DNA of 41,040 bases from a virus: IMG/VR virus record IMGVR_UViG_3300040809_001432, positions 1 to 41,040 of that record. One strand, 5' to 3'. The notes below the pieces were generated by a model. The model had not been told where the DNA came from. It worked only from the letters and a program-made list of their open reading frames with translations, and searched no databases. Position numbers and translations under genes: made by a program. Positions 12,001 to 18,753 of the stretch are shown here, piece after piece; within the stretch, counting starts at the first letter, position 1, and each line of letters opens with the position of its first letter.

Positions 12001-13967
12001 GTAATAATATTTTAATAAAGTTTGGAAAAAACATAAATGTAGGCGATGTTGTACGTTATGTAATTTATTCAAATAAAGAAGGACAAGAAAAACAAAAATT
12101 TAGCACAACATATATAGATAATTTTATAGCCGATGGCAGTACTAATATATTTGAATTAACTAAATTACCAGAATTGCAACAACCTGCTGAATGGTATACT
12201 ATGGTTTTAGTAAATAATAAATTGTTAAATCCAGGTTATACAGAAACATTTATTTTAACAGATAGTAGAGAATATAATTTGAAATTGCATCAAGTTCCTT
12301 TGAGGACTGTAAGTTTTTATCAATTAAGGGTGTTTTTAAATGAAAGAGAATTAAAACATACAGACGAATGGACTTATAGTGCTGCAGAATCTTTTGATCC
12401 TTTAATACCAGATGATCAGCAAGTAGGAAGTATTGTATATCTTGTTGAAGGTATTGGCAACATTGGAGATACATTACGCATTTATATTAATGCATGGGAA
12501 GACAGTGTAGAGTCCGGCGGTGATTATAGATATGGGTACTATGAAAATGGCGAATTTACAGGAACTCCTGGAGTGTTGCACATCAATAAACCTTTAAACG
12601 AAGGAGACCTAATTAAAGTCTATCAATTTAGCAATCATGATAGTCAAAGGATTGATTGGCAAAGTTTTGATATGGTTGAAAGGACAAAATTAAGTCCTGG
12701 GAATATTGATCAAAGTTATACAAATATTGTTACAGATTTAAATCAAATTTACGTTGCATTTACTTTGCAAAGTGATAAATTTTACGCAATTTATAGGAAT
12801 GGGTTTAGGGTAGATGATCAATTTTATGGTACTACTACCCAAGGTAATCAAGCAGCAGAAATTCAAACACCTATTGGTAATGGTACAAATTATTTAAATT
12901 TTAATGAAATAGGATTAAATGTTTTAGCTGGCGATATTGTAAAAGTTGAAGAAATAAATGCTCAAATTAATATAGACCAAGATTCGCAAAATTATTATGA
13001 ATTTAAACAATTACGTAATGGATTGATTCCTTTAAATTATCCTGCTGTAACAGATAGTTATGTGTTTGTAGCTGTAAATGGAAAAATGTTGCATGCCAGT
13101 ATTGATTACTATGTTACAACTGATAAAATGCATGTAAAATTAGCGCAACCTTTGCTAGAGGACGATGTTGTACAAACAATACATTTTAGTAATCCGCAAC
13201 AAACAAAGAAATTTGCATGGAGACAGTTTACTGATATACTTAATAGGAATCATTATAGCATTATAGACGGGCAAAAGAATGTTAGATTAAGACAAGATTT
13301 ACATTGGTATGACAAAGTAATTGTTGTTGATAACGAGGAAGCATTACCTGCTCCTACTTTAGAAAGTAAGTATCCTGGTGTAATATTTATAAATGGCGAA
13401 AGGATAGAGTATAGAGCAAGACATGGTAATATATTACAACATTTAAGAAGAGGAACATTAGGAACAGGTGTAAAAGATATATATTATTCTGGAACAGAAA
13501 TTTATGATCAATCAATTGATAAGCTTTTACCTTATAAAGATGAAACAATTGTTGTAAATATAGTAGCAGATGGCAATTCGAATGAATTTACACTAGATTT
13601 TGTGGCTAATTCTGTTAACGAGTTTGAAGTTTTTGTAGGAGGTGTAAGACTTAGAAAAACTCCTTTAGAATCATATGAACTTGACACTGTTAACAGAATA
13701 AATTATGGAACAAACAATGAACATATATCACAGGACTCTCCCGAAGGAGATGTAACATTACCTCCTGAATTTGTTTTAGAAAACAATATTTTGCGTTTAA
13801 CAAAAATAGACGAAGTTGGAAACAATGTTTATCCTTCAGCAGGAACAGTTATAACCATAATTAGAAAAATTGGAAAAATATGGACAGAAGCAGGACAAAA
13901 GTTAGTTGATAGCGAATCGCCTATTAGTAGAATGATTAGATCAGTTGAAGCTGATTTACCAAGATAA
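1..13967 (+). CDS. Giant virion structural/adhesin protein, 5' partial
   Basis: The frame is open from the left edge (first full codon at 3) to a TAA at 13965-13967, giving at least 4654 residues. The first ATG at 123 is internal, because the codons before it read as ordinary protein, so the true start lies outside the window. The sequence looks like a mosaic of extracellular modules. Segments of the type 'VyvNGxxL...Y' recur around 230, 4260, 10340, 11225, 12195, 12320, 12780, 13060 and 13625. Four segments have a WxxxxxYxxGDxV...Y pattern resembling carbohydrate-binding modules, near 1980, 2757, 4500 and 6718. FG-GAP-like propeller strands such as 'LAIGAP' lie near 4020-4480, 5180, 6211-6600 and 7018-7420. 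Glycine-rich 'GxGY...P' repeats lie near 8850 and 9965. A 'GVIFINGERIEY' motif near 13378 resembles marine T4-like phage structural proteins. I infer a tail or baseplate adhesin. The exact virion location is not visible. Confidence 0.8.
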   Translation, partial: QFVEIANDLGYNGPIKEHVDLILDEYTKGKNNKDPYFFSDMAASKGVIVYKEIIVDTDQRYFQLSKIHNNNMLGNKAVSVYRNGKQLIYGQDYTFNTEGFVDFFGFKKVDDIIEICEYDNTNGSYIPPTPTKLGLYPKYIPEIFIDNTNNSFITEENKGPYKFYGLQKNEPNDEDILGWFYPLYLDYDLACISDENNECVIITFAGLNRVFYMPKSDQNKGAQDSIYFDEWNEGNVYIQGHDGSLVYAYKDFRDELILEIEKRIYNNIKINYDTNLFDINEIIPGRYRNTNITRSSLNDPLISDFIKWTRFINVEYAMHQYFDVNNSFTYNYNGSKLDNYEVSPGWWRQIYTYLFDTDRPHTHPWEMLGFSIKPIWWDDQYGSYPYTSDNLLMWSDIEKGIIRQPNFFINKKYTRPGLTKIIPVDNKGNLVSPSKSGVIKYYDKKLVKKSFVFGDGSPVETVWRRSSNYRFSLIKSLILCKPSYVFGTGFDRANQVRNDSEQIIYLPTQNHFRLQDLVFPYVENENFYTSGLINYIAENQNTLFFNNYENYRNILVSLNNQISFKVGGFTDKDKFKLILDSRTPLNEGNVFIPLENYDILFLKSYPIDEYVYSGVVIEKQAEGWYISGYDTAYSKFKYIPIIPRDADTTINVGGISKSYVTWEAGKTYAIDAIVKVGDDSFYRCKITHVSGDNFDNSKFVTLPRLPIVGGVDAKTRRYFSQNVEELSYGTLLYDIQEVVDFLYGYGHYLKTVGFTFDRFVESQLEVADWSYAVKQFLFWTTQNWGAGSLITVSPGADRLNFSTNYGSVGNVIDTSQGYSIYKADGTVIKTSEVNFNRDNDNNFSVTTTGNDGIYFIRIPTNYAEHVVIIDDRTEFNDIIYEKNSGYRQERIKVIGYRTNAWKGSLDIPGFFYDDAKVKEWQQYVAYNVGDIVKYKEFYFVAKNKIDAVENFDFTDWKKLDTLKEAGLYTNFDYRIEQFKDFYDLDSDNLDVEQQKMAQHLIGYQKRNYLQNIINNDVSQFKFYQGFIQDKGSKNSLTKLFDVLASADKDSLEFYEEWAIRQGVYGAVDNFYEFDFKLNESKFRLTPQPVEINVNNKDNIDLIYRINPTEAYFSDGNSSSPFPSFNNTKTYVKHAGYVSPSDVDYTLADYTDLLKVNLNDIKVNEYFWIGNDPNGWNIYQYKNYNKFIKFEVIGTDNLALEFEFDIEDDFQIGQIVGVSNVEKITFVGQDSTVIANDYVSSFSGVFQITDIQINKIICALTDLALLVQINTDSLQGDTTGIVSIFSSVRVSNLQGLEQLVLKDYQLNKKIWVDEDADKNWSVYQINHEFKLSTSVTNPAKNITSFGNKISINDRNTVLAIADPLQNDGIVYVYTRPSINQNWKLFQILSPEEPDSESFNIGDSEENAGIIFVITNNSVENINLVYKNGEKINEANYSINVENNQVIMTSAILADDTITISFLKHIIPYKFGASLDVENNSNHIIVGAPDASYLKTRIKGTFDPTMNYSSGDIVNYEVQDIGVKNYYRALVDILPESSAQEFNAFFNYSKWLYDNNLYFENSYSFPLLFTGTYNEREETTDHLIIRIPSTVYNGIKVDDQIVLHWNTLTNANQTQLELVERQPFDGLYSQIDNVFLNNKHTILYKFSKIIKVANSAISLSKGQQISSTTANAEIEQAISIGNSNDFIIYLKNIQGSLLQVDSIKVGIQIVGNYELIAPLEEESIVQDEFAGFIAISTPAYTTTYNRTDSGRGLIIRELITEKSPDQNLIYSNILEYDNASLIRILSYEDYNLNNLGEYNPITKNLRYFLIRASKTLTDTYVDDSINFYFNQLPKTVSVLKVRNTRFTTKPVVVKGETLRQKNNSLATVTIFSDTVEIDPATINFSNPVYLIQVQNVSETSFNFIDDLVGSESGELFCRPIEEPVVPKLDTLEEIGLNTNLLINNNLDIWNTWDGYIIYQENRTDSNGLPYVPYAKYIEDGINLTSFDGNNPNERVGQTIREINESGNPTNNTAEVMYVQRIGNNRLILFVNNVQGNWRLGQDQDQPAQLQMDAHPTGQDIFSRLNIFNFDREFGVSVNVILPSEDVGKFFVIDYGSEIQAIFDQVTAQPKNILINQEYWFFNNESIQGLPRLAAYPNNNSVVWERIYSLSIDDTGTASTYEKEGVVFVYKKIGAKYQLVKRLLGPDRQNNYKWGSNLKIGNFQNVSKTFILADNPKRLYFVKDGNDNGIVYNWDYATNKKYKGVYNENETYFTGDIVFVPRNVTENVFSSDIGIFDGTLFESLTNGSVNVLKNNSYEINTDYWKLADELIDYVGFVPNNSGNVQLDSTDISTLSVDGLIKFGLNFDISDNAEVLAVLIKYDNTNKNKISIFRNDQGYYRFSQIIEADTPEIEFGYSFALSSDGNTLAIGAPLFDTKRINVGKVYVYKLENTKFVLKQELSSPNNEIEEMFGITVDINDNLIAVGSANADIKVETTYDSNDTIFDNGLTTFKYTKSDKGAIFVYDDINGHYVYGNKIIYDNPYANSYDLGENFVLKNKFLYVSDPNYTNENGTIGYVLNYSNIENKLYDNISRQKQTVDLSKVKKIFLYNTKTKEIIKYLDYVDVLQGKLPGPAEQNISYKLYYDPAIYSTGGSSVVVDPTTAWTTENVGKIWWDLSTVKYYYPYINDISFSTNFWNKQFLNTNVDLYEWVESPLLPLDWNELSETNEGYSLGITGRAKYTDSYTEKSIYNNVTDRIEKKYYFWVKDAKNIPDLDNRTISAYKLQTLMKDPLNEGYEFVSLISDNEFAIYNCEKFLNDKDVAISFQIYKDTDQRINTHFHYDIITEDIETNKIKENLSVKWIDSLVGYDLYGRSIPDISIGEKYRYGNLTEPRQSWFVNRQQALKEYVQRINRVLKENLIVDSKNLKNLYLKDEYPLESSNQYDLIVDNLDALNLYGIAKAEQASIDITVENGKVVSARIINPGRGYIKTPTFTVIGQGSNLELNFTLNAIGSIVNVDIVNAGENYNNNASVEIRKFTALVLNDETINGKWALYERNYTANSWNRVRSQGYDTRAYWKFIDWYSTGYDSTTPINFIIDFSYQLNSINDTIGNIVKINTIGSGGWLLLKKVDNQDNVDYSINYETIGRENGTIEFLNTLYDPYAAYYNFDLKSFDISFYDDLPTTEVRIIANAIKDDIFVDDLAIEYNRLFFAAIRYVLSEQGYVDWLFKTSFIRVKHNVGNLRKDVTFNNDNLPSYEDYVNEVKPYKTKIREYISSYEKIDNNPLLTADFDLAPAYVDRDKRILPQQIKVFGDVLYGVSDEHMTYPNKNWLDNCYYVVTDIKISYSGYGYKTVPTVRFEGGGGSGVKAVAFLGENGSIVNIEVIDEGSGYLQAPQIYIDGETYNDFAPARVSVILGKPLVRSTLTKIKFDRIAKTIFYSNIDESYTEITSGSKYIFDLYWPMSLLPKDVNVYVNGEKLLFSRYKYENVLDNTKSYTRYLGRVTLVDVPSNYSEVKIEYKKDINLLPALDRLNYYYSPIENQFGNTPNQLLDGIDYGGVEVKSFGFGNTTGWDSHAFFVNQYDTYDTTFEDHVNTVGKNLLYNSNIGYKIQINWTNFAKAVNALVKGDSVEIDNHTLFYSIFNVNQLGEPVTDPLDGTSILNVLDELVSELVLDQNGNVVLDENGDASYQLTPRITIRSVEQILLYGLNSVDLEELAIYNIETQIIPIISTLTGSQVENLINETNSVLNDVKLIFKTPLEENVQYNVYYNGLRIDDINFVTDPTNITNPNATLATIIGDGLQQELILRDIVSDYQTDDVVILRKPTSDGSFLPTDLDYDTLLVGGNLDYTNAKGIESADIVVDGDNFVTHTTSKGPEENVPGLVQDTLDIKVYERPIVGSSNIFSMNYITDGINNTYNIGNYPLSARNLIVKIDKEIVTNYSVNSNKTITFNTLLPAGKRVNITTLDYSGFDVLDVDTIECILSTNIFVVNARWEENLQSEVSVNGKEIDYVIVPSNTEFSDSSNNILIKFGKNINVGDVVRYVIYSNKEGQEKQKFSTTYIDNFIADGSTNIFELTKLPELQQPAEWYTMVLVNNKLLNPGYTETFILTDSREYNLKLHQVPLRTVSFYQLRVFLNERELKHTDEWTYSAAESFDPLIPDDQQVGSIVYLVEGIGNIGDTLRIYINAWEDSVESGGDYRYGYYENGEFTGTPGVLHINKPLNEGDLIKVYQFSNHDSQRIDWQSFDMVERTKLSPGNIDQSYTNIVTDLNQIYVAFTLQSDKFYAIYRNGFRVDDQFYGTTTQGNQAAEIQTPIGNGTNYLNFNEIGLNVLAGDIVKVEEINAQINIDQDSQNYYEFKQLRNGLIPLNYPAVTDSYVFVAVNGKMLHASIDYYVTTDKMHVKLAQPLLEDDVVQTIHFSNPQQTKKFAWRQFTDILNRNHYSIIDGQKNVRLRQDLHWYDKVIVVDNEEALPAPTLESKYPGVIFINGERIEYRARHGNILQHLRRGTLGTGVKDIYYSGTEIYDQSIDKLLPYKDETIVVNIVADGNSNEFTLDFVANSVNEFEVFVGGVRLRKTPLESYELDTVNRINYGTNNEHISQDSPEGDVTLPPEFVLENNILRLTKIDEVGNNVYPSAGTVITIIRKIGKIWTEAGQKLVDSESPISRMIRSVEADLPR

Positions 13968-13970
13968 ATA
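13963..13970 (+). promoter_or_regulatory. Possible T4-type late promoter (GATAAATA)
   Basis: GATAAATA differs from the T4 late consensus TATAAATA only at the first base. It overlaps the stop codon of the giant gene and lies 17 bases before the ATG of the next virion gene. Such octamers are common by chance in DNA this AT-rich, so position is the main support. Confidence 0.3.
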
Positions 13971-13987
13971 TATACATAGGATTTATT

Positions 13988-14602
13988 ATGAATGATATTT
14001 TAAAAGAAAAGTACGGAATTTTAGTCGAAGGATACATTAAAATTTTTGATCCTGAAAGTAAAGAAGTTTACATAGATAAACGTAATGCAATTCATTATGA
14101 GAACATGAGTATTGCATTAGCTCAAAGTATGGCAAATTCAGGTACGGGATTTTTATATCAGATGGTATTTGGTAATGGAGGAACAAGTGTTGATCCTACA
14201 GGTATAATAACATATCTAACACCAAATAGCACAGGAGTTAATGCAAGTCTGTATAATCAAACCTTTAGCAAAGTAATTGACGAGAGCAGTATTAATAATA
14301 AGGATCCTTTTAGGAATAAAACTGAAATTAGGCATGTAAGTGGAACAAATTATACAGATTTGATTGTTTCTTGTTTATTAGATTATGGCGAACCTGAGGG
14401 TCAAGATGCCTTTGATACCGCTGCAACTGCCGACAGTTTGTATGTTTTTGACGAGTTAGGCTTGCAGAGTTATAATCCAAATGGAGAAGGAATGCTAGTT
14501 ACCCATGTCATTTTCCATCCTGTTCAAAAAAGCCTCAATAGATTAATACAGATTGATTACACCGTAAGAATACAAAGCCTATCAGGAATGTTAGGGGAAT
14601 AA
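13988..14602 (+). CDS. Virion structural protein, 204 aa
   Basis: This 204-residue protein starts at an ATG preceded by a good TAGGA ribosome-binding site (13977-13981). It carries a conserved-looking segment FGNGGTSVDPTG at about residues 61-72, followed by 'TYLTPNSTG'. That resembles a structural protein found beside baseplate and tail-fibre genes in marine T4-like phages (recognition from memory, not a search). There is no signal peptide, membrane segment or enzymatic motif. Its place between the giant adhesin and the tail-fibre paralogues supports a baseplate or tail-connector role, but the exact T4 counterpart is not identifiable. The ribosome-binding site of the next gene lies inside its last codons, so the two are probably translated together. 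Confidence 0.7.
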   Translation: MNDILKEKYGILVEGYIKIFDPESKEVYIDKRNAIHYENMSIALAQSMANSGTGFLYQMVFGNGGTSVDPTGIITYLTPNSTGVNASLYNQTFSKVIDESSINNKDPFRNKTEIRHVSGTNYTDLIVSCLLDYGEPEGQDAFDTAATADSLYVFDELGLQSYNPNGEGMLVTHVIFHPVQKSLNRLIQIDYTVRIQSLSGMLGE

Positions 14603-14606
14603 TATT

Positions 14607-16712
14607 ATGCCATATGAAATAAAATTTACAGACTATGTTAATAAATTACAGATTGTTGTAGAAGATAATACTATCAATAATGAAACATCATTAAAATTGC
14701 CTGGCAGGAATACAACATCTTATGGTACAATAATTGCAGAAAATTTTTTACACTTGCTTGAAAATTTTGCATCAACATCTGCACCAAGTGTGCCGGTAGA
14801 AGGGCAAATATGGTATGATTCATCTGTTGATATTGAACAATTAAAAGTATATAATGGCGTAAATTGGGTTCCAGCTAATGGTGTGAATAAATCTGTTGCA
14901 AAACCAAATTTTGCTCAAGAGGGAGATCTTTGGATTGATAGAGAGAATCTACAGCTTTACATGTACACCGAAGCAAGTTCTTGGGTTCTTATCGGACCAG
15001 AGTTTAGTGAAGGTTTAATTACTGGCGCAACTCCACGAGTAACTCTCGGTATAGATAATTTAAATTATAATTTTTTACAAATTGATGTAAATTCATCTCC
15101 TGTTGCTATCATATCTAATAAAGAATTTACTCCAAAAGCAAAAATTGATGGTTTTACTACTATATATCCTGGTATGAATTTATCAACAAAAAAATTAGCA
15201 GGTGAAAACAATTTAAAATACATAGGGACAGCAGAAAAAGCAGAAGCATTATATGTTGCTAATGAAGTTGTACCAGCAGGAAATTTTTTGCGAGCAGATA
15301 AAGTTAACACAACCTCGTTTGCAATAAATGTTTTAAATAATGACGGAGTAAATTTTGGTATTAATAATGAATTTACTGTTGGTATAGATGGAACAAATGC
15401 AGTTCTAAAAAATAATGTTTCAGGTTCTGCAATTGCTATAAAAACAAGATTTGGCGGATTATATAGTACTGTAATGACAGTTGATTCAAGCAAGAAAGTT
15501 GGCATTAATACAAGTAATCCTGATGTTGAATTAGAAATTTCAGGAGATTTAAAATTAAGTATACCAGTAGATAATCCAAATAAAGGTAAATTAATTGTAA
15601 GTAATGTAGAAGATAGTAATAGTTTGATTAACACAGGATCAATTGTAACCTATGGCGGAATTGGCATAGCTAAAAGTGTTTCAATTGGTGGCAATTTGTA
15701 TATGCCTAATACCGAAACAAGTATAATTGAAGTAAATAAAGTTCTACCTGCTAAGGATGCAGATGAATTAATTGGAACGCAGGAATCTTATCTTGGTAGT
15801 GAGACTTTAAGGTATAACGGAATATTTGCAAAACGTTTTTATGGAGATTTAGAAGGTAATGTTACTGGTTCAGTAACAGGTAGGGCAGGTTCTGCAAATA
15901 AATTAGCAAAGTCATCGGCATTTTCTTTTATAGGCGATTTAGAGATAGATGCCGAAAGTAATAATAACGAAACTACAGTGTCTTTTACCGGAACCGGTGA
16001 AGCTGTAATATTTCCGGTAAGCATTGCAAAAGAATTTATTGGTAATAAAGCCGAAGTAGAAACTACTCAAATCGACGATGAAGTTTTATTGAATAGAATT
16101 AGAGAAGATATCGGGCTTAAAAAGATTAGTGTAGAAAATTTATTAGCAAGTGTTCCAATAATGCCAATAGGAACGATTGTTCCTTATGCAGGAAAATCAG
16201 CACCAACTGGTTGGTTATTGTGCAATGGACAACAGGTAAGAGTTACTGATTATGAAAGATTGTTTGCAATAATTAAATATACATACTTAGCCCAAGAACT
16301 TGTAACATTAGGGTTTTTTGCCGTTCCAGACCTAAGAGGTAGATTTCCGTTAGGAGTTCATAATATGGGAAATTTGATTCCAACAGATACAAGAATTACA
16401 AATCCAATCGCTGAACAATTAGGCGCAACAAGCGGAACAGAAACAAAAGTTTTATCAAAAGAAAATTTACCAGATCACGAACATTCTTTGCAATACCAAG
16501 ATCACAATTTTTATGCAGTTAATCAACAAGACTTCTTTGTTCAGGATAGTGCGATAAAAGATTATCCTTATTATGAACAAATAGGCCAAGATACAGGTTA
16601 TGCTGTTGATAAAACTTCAGGAATTGAAACCCAAGAAACTACAATTTTTAGCCAACCTTTTGACGTAATGAATCCGTTTTTGGTTTTAAATTATATTATA
16701 TATGCAGGATAA
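14607..16712 (+). CDS. Tail fibre protein with C-terminal tail collar domain
   Basis: This 701-residue protein has three parts. The N-terminal ~130 residues form a module shared with the next two genes, with ENFLHLLENFASTSAP near residue 45 and two 'G(Q/D).W.D....L..Y' repeats. The middle is low-complexity fibre sequence with 'VGINTSNPD.ELEISGDLKL', typical of trimeric phage fibres. From about residue 519, 'MPIGTIVPYAGKSAPTGWLLCNGQ' followed by 'VPDLRGRFPLG' matches the phage tail collar family, as in T4 short tail fibres, and a 'LPDHEHSL' metal-binding-like motif follows near 622. The start is supported by AGGGG at 14593-14597. The role is probably host recognition or baseplate attachment. 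The receptor is unknown. Confidence is high for the collar domain. Confidence 0.88.
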   Translation: MPYEIKFTDYVNKLQIVVEDNTINNETSLKLPGRNTTSYGTIIAENFLHLLENFASTSAPSVPVEGQIWYDSSVDIEQLKVYNGVNWVPANGVNKSVAKPNFAQEGDLWIDRENLQLYMYTEASSWVLIGPEFSEGLITGATPRVTLGIDNLNYNFLQIDVNSSPVAIISNKEFTPKAKIDGFTTIYPGMNLSTKKLAGENNLKYIGTAEKAEALYVANEVVPAGNFLRADKVNTTSFAINVLNNDGVNFGINNEFTVGIDGTNAVLKNNVSGSAIAIKTRFGGLYSTVMTVDSSKKVGINTSNPDVELEISGDLKLSIPVDNPNKGKLIVSNVEDSNSLINTGSIVTYGGIGIAKSVSIGGNLYMPNTETSIIEVNKVLPAKDADELIGTQESYLGSETLRYNGIFAKRFYGDLEGNVTGSVTGRAGSANKLAKSSAFSFIGDLEIDAESNNNETTVSFTGTGEAVIFPVSIAKEFIGNKAEVETTQIDDEVLLNRIREDIGLKKISVENLLASVPIMPIGTIVPYAGKSAPTGWLLCNGQQVRVTDYERLFAIIKYTYLAQELVTLGFFAVPDLRGRFPLGVHNMGNLIPTDTRITNPIAEQLGATSGTETKVLSKENLPDHEHSLQYQDHNFYAVNQQDFFVQDSAIKDYPYYEQIGQDTGYAVDKTSGIETQETTIFSQPFDVMNPFLVLNYIIYAG

Positions 16713-16720
16713 TTAAAAAA

Positions 16721-18739
16721 ATGAGTTATAGAATAAATCGCACTGACGGTGAATTATTAATTGATTTAACAGATGGTATTATAGATAGTAGTGCAACTGA
16801 TTTAGTATTAATTGGTAGGAATTATAAAGGTTTTGGTGAATGGGTAAATGAAAATTTTGTTAAATTGTTAGAAAATTTTGCGTCAACATCACAACCGCCG
16901 CATCCTTTGACTGGGCAATTATGGTATGATAAAAGTGTAGGTAGATTAAAAATTTTTAACGGATCGTCATTTAGATCTGCAACAGGAACTATAGTAAATT
17001 CTTCTCTTCCAAACGATTTAATTGAAGGTGACATTTGGATTGATAATAAAAATAATAGATTATATCTATATGACGGGACAGACCTAACTCTAGTTGGTCC
17101 TACGTACGATGCAGGTCAAGGAAAAACAGGTTTTGAATCTCGCACACAAATTGATGTGAATAACGTATCTAGAACGGTATTATTGATGTATTTAGGCGGC
17201 GTATTATATGGAATATACTCGCCTGAACAAATGTTAATTCCTTATCAGTATAGTATAAATGGTTTAGAAGCCGATCAAAATGACACCCAAAATCCCAAAA
17301 GACAGCGATTGAAAAAAGGATTTAATTTAGCTAGGCCTAGTATTGAAACAGGCACAGAAGGTTTTTGGTATCACGGAACTGCTGTTAATGCAAAGTATTT
17401 AATTGATAATAACGGAAATAAAAAAACAAGTGTTAGCTTTTTGCCAACAGATGGAAATGGAGAAACAACAGGCAGTTTAAAAATAAAAAATAGTTCAGGT
17501 TTAACAATTGCAAAAGGAGATAAACCATTTGTTGAATTTAAAATTATAGGAACAACAGTTTTTGTTCAAAATTTAGAAATAAATGGTGATTATGGAGTAC
17601 GTGTAAAAAATAGCCAATTTCCTAATAATTATTTAGATGCATTTAAGATAGACTCTTCTTTGTATAAAATAAGTTTATGGCCTGGGTTGCCTACAAATTT
17701 ATTAAGCACAACACCTAGTTTAGACATGTATGGAGATCTGAATGTAACAGGAAATATTTCTGTTGAAGGTAGTTTAAGTGTACAAGGCGACTTAACATAT
17801 ATCAATTCGCAAGATTTACAAATAGAAGATAAAACAATAGAATTGGCAGTAAGTTCTAATGGTGTAAATTTGCCAGACGTTGATTTAGATGGTGGTGGCA
17901 TAGTATTAAAAGGATCCGAAGGCGATAAAACGTTACTTTATAATGATTCTTTAAAAGCATGGGCAACAAATCAAAATATTCACCTTGAAGTTAGTGTTGA
18001 TAATCCTACTCCGTCGATAAAAATAGACGGAAAAACAATCTTAACTGAAACTGAATTACAATACGTTACAACAGCCGCAGATTTAACTTCGGTTGGAACT
18101 TTAACAAGTTTAACAGTTGATGATATAAACATTGATTCAGCAGCTATAACAAGGATAAATGGCACAGGAATTACAATAGATTCAAATGGCGGCAATATTG
18201 ATGTAAGCAATGAAAACATAGTAAATTTAAAAACCCAGGTATGGCCCGCAACATATTCAAATCCTGATATGCGGAATTGGGCATCTACAATAGAATATGT
18301 TGACAGGGCAGTACAAGGCAAAGAAATATTATTATCAATTGATATCAATGGATTGATCATTGACGGTGATCCCGATAATACTCCTTTTTATGAAGGAACA
18401 ATTGATAATATAAGACAGGTATTGAATTATATGTTACCTATTGAAGAATCATTGATAGGAACACGGGTAAAAATATTAGGAACTAGGATAAAAGATATTA
18501 CTGCTGTATTTGGAATAACAGTTTCTGAAGAAGATGATACAGTTTTACAAAAATCAAGGGTATCAGTACGAAATGTTGATAATAGTTCAACAGTTTCGGT
18601 AATACAAGACATAGTTAGTAACCCTGCATTTGCAGGAACAACTACTAATATAGATATAGAAATTGAAAGATTTATATATTCTTATCAAAGCGACGGATTG
18701 CGTTGGAATAATACCGGAGTAATTAGGGTTACAGTTTAA
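16721..18739 (+). CDS. Tail fibre/structural protein, second paralogue
   Basis: This 672-residue protein repeats the N-terminal module of its upstream neighbour: ENFVKLLENFASTSQP near residue 45, then 'GQLWYD' and 'GDIWID' repeats. Its middle has 'GDLNVTGNISVEGSLSVQGD' followed by a 'DKTIELAVSS...DGGGIVLKG' block. That block is a module I recognise from T4-like cyanophage fibre proteins. There is no collar domain. The C-terminus ends in short beta-rich sequence ('GLRWNNTGVIRV'). It starts 8 bases after the previous stop, with AGGA at 16706-16709 as a rather distant ribosome-binding site. It is probably a fibre or a fibre-hinge subunit. Sharing a base module while differing at the tip suggests that the three proteins occupy equivalent attachment sites. 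Confidence 0.82.
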   Translation: MSYRINRTDGELLIDLTDGIIDSSATDLVLIGRNYKGFGEWVNENFVKLLENFASTSQPPHPLTGQLWYDKSVGRLKIFNGSSFRSATGTIVNSSLPNDLIEGDIWIDNKNNRLYLYDGTDLTLVGPTYDAGQGKTGFESRTQIDVNNVSRTVLLMYLGGVLYGIYSPEQMLIPYQYSINGLEADQNDTQNPKRQRLKKGFNLARPSIETGTEGFWYHGTAVNAKYLIDNNGNKKTSVSFLPTDGNGETTGSLKIKNSSGLTIAKGDKPFVEFKIIGTTVFVQNLEINGDYGVRVKNSQFPNNYLDAFKIDSSLYKISLWPGLPTNLLSTTPSLDMYGDLNVTGNISVEGSLSVQGDLTYINSQDLQIEDKTIELAVSSNGVNLPDVDLDGGGIVLKGSEGDKTLLYNDSLKAWATNQNIHLEVSVDNPTPSIKIDGKTILTETELQYVTTAADLTSVGTLTSLTVDDINIDSAAITRINGTGITIDSNGGNIDVSNENIVNLKTQVWPATYSNPDMRNWASTIEYVDRAVQGKEILLSIDINGLIIDGDPDNTPFYEGTIDNIRQVLNYMLPIEESLIGTRVKILGTRIKDITAVFGITVSEEDDTVLQKSRVSVRNVDNSSTVSVIQDIVSNPAFAGTTTNIDIEIERFIYSYQSDGLRWNNTGVIRVTV

Positions 18740-18753
18740 GATTAGGAAATTAA

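Noticed and set aside
15065-15634. 189-codon open frame on the minus strand
   Set aside because: It lies wholly opposite a well-supported tail fibre gene, has a hydrophobic shadow-like composition, and no gene in the window runs on the minus strand.
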